Below, piece after piece: positions 58,212 to 64,000 of a DNA stretch of 64,000 nt. The notes beneath the pieces were generated by a model. That model did not search any database. It saw only the letters and a program-made list of their open reading frames with translations, and was not told the DNA's origin. The DNA is from Limnobacter humi. Its GTDB lineage: Bacteria > Pseudomonadota > Gammaproteobacteria > Burkholderiales > Burkholderiaceae_B. Positions within the stretch are counted from its first letter, which is position 1. Every line of letters starts with the position of its first letter. The stretch covers positions 191,522 through 255,521 of the forward strand of contig NZ_JANIGO010000002.1 in NCBI RefSeq assembly GCF_024518835.1, written 5' to 3'. The position numbers were made by a program, and so were the translations under genes.

Positions 58212-59059
58212 GCGGCGGAGCCCAAACCTTGAGCAACCAACAGCAACGCCAGTGGCATGACTGGCAGTTGGGCATCAATTCTGTCCAGAACCCCGCCATG
58301 TCCAGGCAACAATTGGCTGCTGTCTTTCATGCCGGCTGCGCGTTTCAGCATGGATTCAAATAAATCCCCAACCACACTGAATGCACTGAGCACCAGTAGC
58401 CAAAGTGAAAACAGCACCGGATGCCAGCGATCCAAGGCCTTGACTTGCCAGGTTTCATTCAGGACAGGCCAAATGTCGGAAAATCCGACAACCAGCCAAC
58501 CAAGGACCAACACGCTGCACGCACCGCCCACCGCCCCTTCCCAGCTCTTACCTGGTGAAACCCTGGGGGCCAACTTGCGTTTTCCGAATGCCTTACCAAA
58601 AAAATAGGCAAAGATGTCGGCGGCAAAACAGATTGCAATCACACTTAACAGAAAAATGACACCCTGGGTTTTTGACAAAATCAACGCGACGCAGGCCGCG
58701 CCAATCAGCACCGCCCCCAAAGGCAGGAATACCCATCGGTGACCCACCGGCCCCAAAGACACCTGCCGTAAACACCATGGGGCTATCAACACCCAAAACA
58801 CACTGGCCGCTGCCATGATCGGGAAGGACTGAACCTGAAGGTTCAGGGCCTGATATGCCATGATGCAAACGGCAGAGGCCACTGCAGAATAAACCCAGGC
58901 ATTCGTGCTGGTCAGGTGGCCCAGGCGCCCCCATTCCCACAATGCTGTCAGCAATACGACTGTGATGAATGCATTCCAACCAAAGGCACCGCCGTACATC
59001 AAAATGCCAATCAGCAGTATTAGTAAAACCACAGCCGTGATGACTCGGGTTTTCAACAT
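58208..59059 (-). CDS. cdsA: Phosphatidate cytidylyltransferase CdsA
   Basis: A 283-residue polytopic membrane enzyme making CDP-diacylglycerol. The signature lies at KLAPRVSPGKSWEGAVGG and AFSVVGDLFESMLKRAAGMK. Eight or so membrane segments are seen. The start MLKTRVITAV at 59059 is chosen because the longer frame adds a polar, untypical leader. Confidence 0.94.
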   Translation of the reverse strand: MLKTRVITAVVLLILLIGILMYGGAFGWNAFITVVLLTALWEWGRLGHLTSTNAWVYSAVASAVCIMAYQALNLQVQSFPIMAAASVFWVLIAPWCLRQVSLGPVGHRWVFLPLGAVLIGAACVALILSKTQGVIFLLSVIAICFAADIFAYFFGKAFGKRKLAPRVSPGKSWEGAVGGACSVLVLGWLVVGFSDIWPVLNETWQVKALDRWHPVLFSLWLLVLSAFSVVGDLFESMLKRAAGMKDSSQLLPGHGGVLDRIDAQLPVMPLALLLVAQGLGSAA

Positions 59060-59084
59060 GGGTTTGTCTCGATCATGGCGACTG

Positions 59085-59873
59085 TTATTGGGTTGCTGAA
59101 CGCGCTGGTACTGCAGGTGTTCCCAGCTGCTCTGACGTGCGGCCAAACCGTCGCTCTCGGTTGTTGTACGACAAGATTGCCTCGGTCAACAGTTCTTTTC
59201 CGAAATCAGGCCAATACTTGTCAGTGAAATAAAACTCGGTGTAGGCCAATTGCCAAAGCAAAAAATTCGAGATGCGTTGCTCACCACCAGTTCGAATGAA
59301 AAGGTCTGGCTCTGGACTGCAGCTCAGACACAGATGCGGGGTGAGATCGGTTTCTACAATGTCTTGGGGATTGGCGGCCAGTTGTGGATTGGCCTGAAGC
59401 ATGGCCCGGGTTGCCTGCAGAATGTCCCAACGTCCGCCATAATTGGCCGCCACATTCAAGCAAAAACGGGTGTTGTTTTCAGTAAGCGCTTGCGCGTACT
59501 GAATGGCATTTTGCAACTCGGCATCAAAACCCGACAGGTCACCGATGATTTTTAGTCGAATCCCCTCTTTGTGCATGTCATGGAGATCTTTGCGCAATAC
59601 TCGAATAAAGAGGCGCATCAACAGTGACACTTCGTCGGGGGGCCGTCGCCAGTTCTCCGACGAGAACGCAAACACGGTCAAGTGTTCAACACCCAATTCC
59701 ACGCAAGCCTGCACGGTACGGCGCAGGGCATCCACGCCCCGCTTGTGTCCCGCCACCCTGGGAAGCAGACGGCTTTTCGCCCATCGGCCGTTGCCATCCA
59801 TCACGATGGCAACATGCCTGGGTATATTGGACGTCTCGGGAATCTCCAGGGTAGAGCTGCTGAACAGGGCCAT
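59085..59873 (-). CDS. uppS: Undecaprenyl diphosphate synthase UppS
   Basis: A 262-residue cis-prenyltransferase making the lipid carrier for cell-wall synthesis. [20 protein letters not shown] contains the catalytic Asp, and [14 protein letters not shown] follows. [20 protein letters not shown] is the C-terminal signature. Confidence 0.97.
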   Translation of the reverse strand: MALFSSSTLEIPETSNIPRHVAIVMDGNGRWAKSRLLPRVAGHKRGVDALRRTVQACVELGVEHLTVFAFSSENWRRPPDEVSLLMRLFIRVLRKDLHDMHKEGIRLKIIGDLSGFDAELQNAIQYAQALTENNTRFCLNVAANYGGRWDILQATRAMLQANPQLAANPQDIVETDLTPHLCLSCSPEPDLFIRTGGEQRISNFLLWQLAYTEFYFTDKYWPDFGKELLTEAILSYNNRERRFGRTSEQLGTPAVPARSATQ

Positions 59874-59878
59874 GGCGT

Positions 59879-60439
59879 TTAAACCGTCATGATTTCAGCT
59901 TCTTTCGTTTGAAGAATTTGATCCACTTCGGCGACCGCCTTGTCAGTCAGTTTTTGAACATCATCCTGGGCACGACGCTCGTCGTCTTCGGAAATTTCTT
60001 TGTCTTTCACCAATTTTTTGAAGGCCTCGTTGGCATCACGGCGCAAATTCCGAATAGCCACTTTGGTTTGCTCGCCTTCTGCCTTGATGAACTTGGTCAA
60101 TTCACGACGGCGTTCCTCTGTCAGGGCAGGCATTGGTACCCGAATTGTTTCGCCCATCGAGGCTGGATTCAGTCCTAGGTCCGACTCACGAATGGCCTTT
60201 TCAACCGCTGCCATCATGTTCTTTTCCCATGGCTGAACTGTGATCGTCCGCGCATCGGCAAGCTGCAGGTTAGCCACCTGGGAAATCGGCACCGGCTGGC
60301 CGTAGTATTCAACCTGAATGTGATCAAGAATACCCGTGTGCGCGCGGCCTGTGCGCACTTTCTGAAGATCCGTCTTGAGCGACTCAATGGAACGCTTCAT
60401 TTTGTCTTCGGTGGACTTGCGGATGTTTGCAATGCTCAT
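59879..60439 (-). CDS. frr: Ribosome recycling factor Frr
   Basis: A 186-residue factor that splits post-termination ribosomes with [23 protein letters not shown] and the helical bundle at both ends are typical; the middle beta domain holds [20 protein letters not shown]. It is 23 bp downstream of pyrH. Confidence 0.97.
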   Translation of the reverse strand: MSIANIRKSTEDKMKRSIESLKTDLQKVRTGRAHTGILDHIQVEYYGQPVPISQVANLQLADARTITVQPWEKNMMAAVEKAIRESDLGLNPASMGETIRVPMPALTEERRRELTKFIKAEGEQTKVAIRNLRRDANEAFKKLVKDKEISEDDERRAQDDVQKLTDKAVAEVDQILQTKEAEIMTV

Positions 60440-60462
60440 GTTGTGCTCAACTCACCAATAAA

Positions 60463-61173
60463 TCACATGTGGACCAGGGTGCCTTCGTTTTCACCCATGA
60501 CCGCCCTGTAGAGCGCGCCAGGCTTATTGATCGAAAACACTCGAATCGGAAGTTTCTGGTCACGGCACAATGCGAAAGCAGTCGCGTCCATGACCTCCAG
60601 GTTTTTGGAAATCGCTTCATTGAAGCTGATTTGATCGTAACGGGTTGCATTGGGGTCTTTCTTCGGGTCGGCGGAATAAATACCGTCGACCTTGGTGGCC
60701 TTGAGGACCACCTGCGCACCAATTTCAGAGCCGCGCAATGCAGCAGCTGTGTCGGTGGTAAAAAAAGGGTTGCCGGTGCCAGCTGCGAATATCACCACTT
60801 TGCCTTCTTCCAAATAGCGGATGGCTTTGGGTCGAATGTAAGGCTCCACAACCTGCTCAATATTCAGAGCCGACTGAACCCGCGCTACCACCCCAGCCCG
60901 GCGAAAGGCATCTTGCAAGGCCAAGGCATTCATCACGGTGGCCATCATGCCCATGTAGTCAGCGGTTGCGCGGTCCATGCCAGCAGCGCCCGGTGCAATG
61001 CCCCGAAAAATATTGCCGCCACCAATGACCACGGCCAACTCAACACCCATGCGGGACACCTCGGCGACCTCAGCCACCATGCGTTCAATCGTTTCACGAT
61101 TGATGCCGTAGGCATCCTCGCCCATCAGGGCTTCGCCCGACAATTTCAATAAAACACGCTTGTATGCCGCCAT
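60463..61173 (-). CDS. pyrH: UMP kinase PyrH
   Basis: A 236-residue hexameric kinase forming [23 protein letters not shown] binds [23 protein letters not shown] and [20 protein letters not shown] are family signatures. It follows tsf after a 119-bp gap with a terminator. Confidence 0.97.
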   Translation of the reverse strand: MAAYKRVLLKLSGEALMGEDAYGINRETIERMVAEVAEVSRMGVELAVVIGGGNIFRGIAPGAAGMDRATADYMGMMATVMNALALQDAFRRAGVVARVQSALNIEQVVEPYIRPKAIRYLEEGKVVIFAAGTGNPFFTTDTAAALRGSEIGAQVVLKATKVDGIYSADPKKDPNATRYDQISFNEAISKNLEVMDATAFALCRDQKLPIRVFSINKPGALYRAVMGENEGTLVHM

Positions 61174-61242
61174 TCATGCACCTTTTCGGATCATTGTCAG
61201 GATTCTATAACGTAAAAGGGGATGACTACGTTTAATGCAAAT

Positions 61243-61277
61243 AAAAAGGGGCTTCCCGCTTTCCGAGAAACCCCTTT
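61243..61277 (-). terminator. Terminator between tsf and pyrH
   Basis: On the minus strand AAGGGG pairs with CCCCTT across an imperfect stem, followed by five T residues (61243-61247). It lies 16 bp after the tsf stop, so pyrH probably has its own promoter in the remaining 70 bp or is reached by read-through. Confidence 0.75.
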
Positions 61278-61292
61278 AGGCGCAATACCGAT

Positions 61293-62189
61293 TTAGTTGC
61301 CAGATGCGGCAGCAGCGGCAGCGGCTTGTGCGGCCACCTCAGCAGCAAAATCGTTGACCTTTTTCTCAATGCCCTCACCAACGATGAACAACTGGAAGCT
61401 GTTGATCGCGCTACCCTTGGCTTTCAGCATGGCTTCAACCGTGTGGTCTGGATCCTTCACGAAAGGTTGAGACAACAGGGCCACTTCCTTCAGGAATTTC
61501 TTGATGGAGCCATCCACCATTTTTTGAATGATGTCAGCAGGTTTGCCTGATTCGGCGGCCTTGGCCTCGGCCACCGAACGTTCTTTGGCGATGTCTTCAG
61601 CTGACACGCCATTTTCATTCAATGCCTTGGGTTTGGTCGCTGCAATGTGCATGGCCACGTCTTTACCGACCTGCTCGTCTGCACCAGTGAAATCGACCAG
61701 TACCCCAATTTTGCCACCGTGGATATACGATGCCAGTCGCCCTTGGGCTTCAACGCGCTTGAACCGGCGAATGGACATGTTTTCACCAATCTTGCCCACC
61801 AATGCGGCGCGAACGCTGTCAACAGTGCCCTCGCCCAATGGCAACGCGCTCAGCGCGTCCACGTCGGCAGGGTTCTTGTCCGCCACCAGTTTGGCCACAT
61901 TGGCAACCAAGGACAAGAAATCCTCGTTTTTGGCCACAAAGTCGGTTTCACAGTTGACTTCAACAATCGAGCCCAATTTGCCAGAGGCTTCAATATAGAT
62001 CCCAACCAGACCCTCAGCGGTCACCCGGGCGGCCGCTTTGCTCGCTTTGGTGCCCAATTTGACGCGCAGCAGTTCCTCTGCTTTTTCCATATCGCCATCG
62101 GCCTCGGTCAGGGCCTTCTTGCATTCCATCATTGGCGCGTCGGTTTTCTCGCGCAGTACTTTGACCATTGCTGCTGTAATTTCAGCCAT
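61293..62189 (-). CDS. tsf: Elongation factor Ts
   Basis: A 298-residue guanine nucleotide exchange factor for EF-Tu. The N-terminal UBA-like part has [40 protein letters not shown] and [10 protein letters not shown] are core motifs. GGAGAG precedes the ATG. Confidence 0.97.
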   Translation of the reverse strand: MAEITAAMVKVLREKTDAPMMECKKALTEADGDMEKAEELLRVKLGTKASKAAARVTAEGLVGIYIEASGKLGSIVEVNCETDFVAKNEDFLSLVANVAKLVADKNPADVDALSALPLGEGTVDSVRAALVGKIGENMSIRRFKRVEAQGRLASYIHGGKIGVLVDFTGADEQVGKDVAMHIAATKPKALNENGVSAEDIAKERSVAEAKAAESGKPADIIQKMVDGSIKKFLKEVALLSQPFVKDPDHTVEAMLKAKGSAINSFQLFIVGEGIEKKVNDFAAEVAAQAAAAAAASGN

Positions 62190-62222
62190 TGTTCTCTCCT
62201 GAATTCGGTTCTAGAACTAGAC

Positions 62223-62252
62223 AAAAAAAAGGGGCGAAACGCATCGCCCCTT
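62223..62252 (-). terminator. Terminator/attenuator between rpsB and tsf
   Basis: On the minus strand AAGGGGCGA and TCGCCCCTT form a 9-bp stem followed by eight T residues. It would lower tsf expression relative to rpsB. Confidence 0.85.
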
Positions 62253-62271
62253 GGCTTTTTGATTGAGCGAA

Positions 62272-63027
62272 TTAACCCTCAGCGCCCTCGGCAGGCACTT
62301 CAACAAATTCGTCACCCGCCTTGATGGACTCAACCACGTCATTGACAGCCTGATCGCGGCCAGCCAACACTGCATCAGCCACGGAACGGGCATACAGACG
62401 AATGGCGCGTGCGCTGTCATCGTTGCCGGGCACGACATAGCTCACACCAGCTGGGGAATGGTTGGTATCCACGATGCCAACAACCGGGATACCCAGTTTT
62501 TCAGCTTCAGTGATGGCGATTTTGTGATAACCCACGTCACACACAAAGATGGCGTCTGGCAATGTGGGCATGTCTTTGATGCCGCCAATTGACTGGTTCA
62601 GCTTTTCGAGTTCGCGCTCAAACAACAAGGCTTCTTTCTTGGACATGCGCTCCAAACCGCCGTCGGCGATCACAGCTTCCATGTCTTTCAAGCGCTTGAT
62701 GGAAGTTTTCACCGTTTTGAAGTTGGTCAGCATGCCGCCCAGCCAACGCTGGTCGACATAAGGCATTCCACAACGCTGCGCTTCTTCAGCGATGATTTCT
62801 TTGGCCTGGCGCTTGGTACACACAAACAGGATGTTGCCGCGGTTGGCTGACAGGCGCTTCACAAACTTCAGCGCGTCATCCAGCATGGTGACTGTTTTTT
62901 CCAGATTGATAATGTGGATTTTGTTGCGATGGCCGTAGATGAAAGGGGCCATTTTTGGGTTCCAGAAGCGGGTTTGGTGACCAAAGTGGCAACCAGCTTC
63001 CAGCATTTCGCGCATAGACACTGCCAT
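62272..63027 (-). CDS. rpsB: 30S ribosomal protein S2
   Basis: A 251-residue ribosomal protein. [20 protein letters not shown] is the family start and fixes the ATG at 63027 (CTGGAGAAATC upstream). [20 protein letters not shown] and [20 protein letters not shown] are present. The first of the rpsB-tsf-pyrH-frr series. Confidence 0.97.
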   Translation of the reverse strand: MAVSMREMLEAGCHFGHQTRFWNPKMAPFIYGHRNKIHIINLEKTVTMLDDALKFVKRLSANRGNILFVCTKRQAKEIIAEEAQRCGMPYVDQRWLGGMLTNFKTVKTSIKRLKDMEAVIADGGLERMSKKEALLFERELEKLNQSIGGIKDMPTLPDAIFVCDVGYHKIAITEAEKLGIPVVGIVDTNHSPAGVSYVVPGNDDSARAIRLYARSVADAVLAGRDQAVNDVVESIKAGDEFVEVPAEGAEG

Positions 63028-63165
63028 GATTTCTCCAGTATAGACAGGGTTGAAGTGATCCTGCGCTGGGCCTACAGACACCGTATTCGGTCGAAGGCAC
63101 CCTGTCGCGCAGGCCATCAGATTTGCCCAAGGGAGAAAAAGAGCTTCTCCGCAGGACAGCCCGAG

Positions 63166-63195
63166 ATTATACTCAGGAAGATTGAATAAGCTCAA
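63166..63195 (-). promoter_or_regulatory. Likely sigma-70 promoter of rpsB
   Basis: On the minus strand TTGAGC (63195-63190) and TATAAT (63171-63166) are 18 bp apart. This gives an rpsB leader of about 130 nt, room for autoregulation by S2. Confidence 0.75.
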
Positions 63196-63215
63196 GCAGG
63201 AATTGCACAATTAGC

Positions 63216-64000
63216 ATGAATATTGTTATCAAGACCGAAGAAGACATTGCCAAAATGCGCGTGGCAGGCCGATTGGCCTCGGAAGTTCTGGATTTCATTA
63301 CGCCACATGTTCACGCCGGCATTACCACAGAAGAACTCGATCGCCTCTGCCACGATTACATGGTGAATGTTCAAGGCACTATTCCTGCACCCCTGAACTA
63401 CTGCCCGCCCGGTTACACCCCCTACCCCAAGTCGATCTGTACATCGGTGAATCACCAGATTTGCCATGGTGTGCCGGGACCGAAAAAACTGAAAAACGGG
63501 GACATTATTAACATCGACATCACGGTGATTAAGGATGGTTACCACGGCGACACAAGCCGGATGTTTGTGGTCGGCGAAGGCTCTCTGGCCGCCCGCCGGC
63601 TATGCCAGATCACGTATGAAGCCATGTGGATCGGGATTGAACAAGTGCGACCCGGTGCAACACTGGGAGATGTCGGCGCAGCCATTCAACGTTTCGCTGA
63701 AGGCTTTGGATACTCTGTGGTTCGAGAATTTTGCGGACACGGCATTGGCCAGAAATTTCATGAAGAACCCCAGGTGTTGCACTATGGAAGACCCGGCACC
63801 GGTGTTCGCCTGGAAAAAGGCATGATTTTTACAATCGAGCCGATGCTAAACGCCGGTCGACGGGAAATCAAGGAAATGCCGGATGGATGGACGATTGTCA
63901 CCAAGGACCATAGCCTGTCCGCGCAGTGGGAACATACCGTGCTGGTGACCGATGACGGCTATGAGGTGTTAACGGTTTCGGCGGGCACGCCTGCAAAGCC
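63216..64000 (+). CDS. map: Methionine aminopeptidase Map (3' end beyond window)
   Basis: An open frame from the ATG at 63216 to the right edge (261 codons) that removes N-terminal methionine. The dinuclear metal ligands are visible: two Asp in INIDITVIKDGYHGDTSRMF, His in REFCGHGIGQKFHEEPQ, Glu in FTIEPML and Glu in QWEHTVLVTD. It is divergent from rpsB, the usual arrangement. Only a few residues are expected beyond the edge. Confidence 0.96.
   Translation, partial: MNIVIKTEEDIAKMRVAGRLASEVLDFITPHVHAGITTEELDRLCHDYMVNVQGTIPAPLNYCPPGYTPYPKSICTSVNHQICHGVPGPKKLKNGDIINIDITVIKDGYHGDTSRMFVVGEGSLAARRLCQITYEAMWIGIEQVRPGATLGDVGAAIQRFAEGFGYSVVREFCGHGIGQKFHEEPQVLHYGRPGTGVRLEKGMIFTIEPMLNAGRREIKEMPDGWTIVTKDHSLSAQWEHTVLVTDDGYEVLTVSAGTPAK

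Overview
The window is a junction between a Burkholderiales-type chromosome and a large mobile region. From about 35.5 kb to the right end the gene order is guaA, guaB, ratB/ratA, smpB, ppsA/ppsR, rnhB, lpxB, lpxA, fabZ, lpxD, skp, bamA, rseP, dxr, cdsA, uppS, frr, pyrH, tsf, rpsB, map. This is the conserved betaproteobacterial order, and the DNA looks to be of moderate GC. A Limnobacter-like host is only a guess.

From the left edge to the 3' end of guaA (about 1-35,518) lies an integrative element. It carries sul2 with truncated glmM, ISCR2, a serine recombinase, an ars operon, trbJ/trbK/trbL, an RP4-like oriT, an IncQ-type repA-repC module with three 22-bp iterons, an AlpA-like regulator and a P4-type integrase next to guaA. 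These parts match the genomic island known as GIsul2. I recall that island as about 15.4 kb and inserted at guaA. If so, its far end lies roughly 0.5 kb left of the window. The element has an integrase, a potential transfer origin and a potential replication origin, but no relaxase and no complete mating-pair apparatus in the window. It looks like an integrative mobilizable element.

A 20.5-kb Tn402/Tn5053-family composite (3936-24480) interrupts the island between its recombinase gene and its ars operon. It is bounded by the same 5-bp sequence, ctaaa, on both sides. The composite contains: (i) a left unit with a class 1 integron-type IRi end but no integron, carrying araC, a carboxymuconolactone decarboxylase-like gene, a clipped cytochrome P460 gene, an alginate-export-like porin and a Tn3-family tnpR/truncated tnpA; (ii) a trapped 1.2-kb fragment with a small DNA-binding-type protein and a truncated cytosine methyltransferase; (iii) a second, nearly identical copy of IRi-araC-CMD, here with an intact P460 gene, followed by a frameshifted uracil-DNA glycosylase, a LysR gene and an interrupted argC; (iv) a Tn5053-like mercury transposon (merR-TPCADE, tniRQBA).

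Functionally the mobile part combines sulfonamide, mercury and arsenic resistance with a mobile P460/CMD cassette of unknown role. The tniABQ genes at the right end could act on any of three nested left ends. The two 1,942-bp direct repeats make a 6.8-kb deletion possible. The non-coding 1 kb between the antitoxin-like gene and repC (30911-31942) is the densest unexplained stretch: oriT, an array of AATCG motifs at 11-bp spacing, a 17-bp inverted repeat, an AT-rich palindrome, four small hairpins and the iterons.
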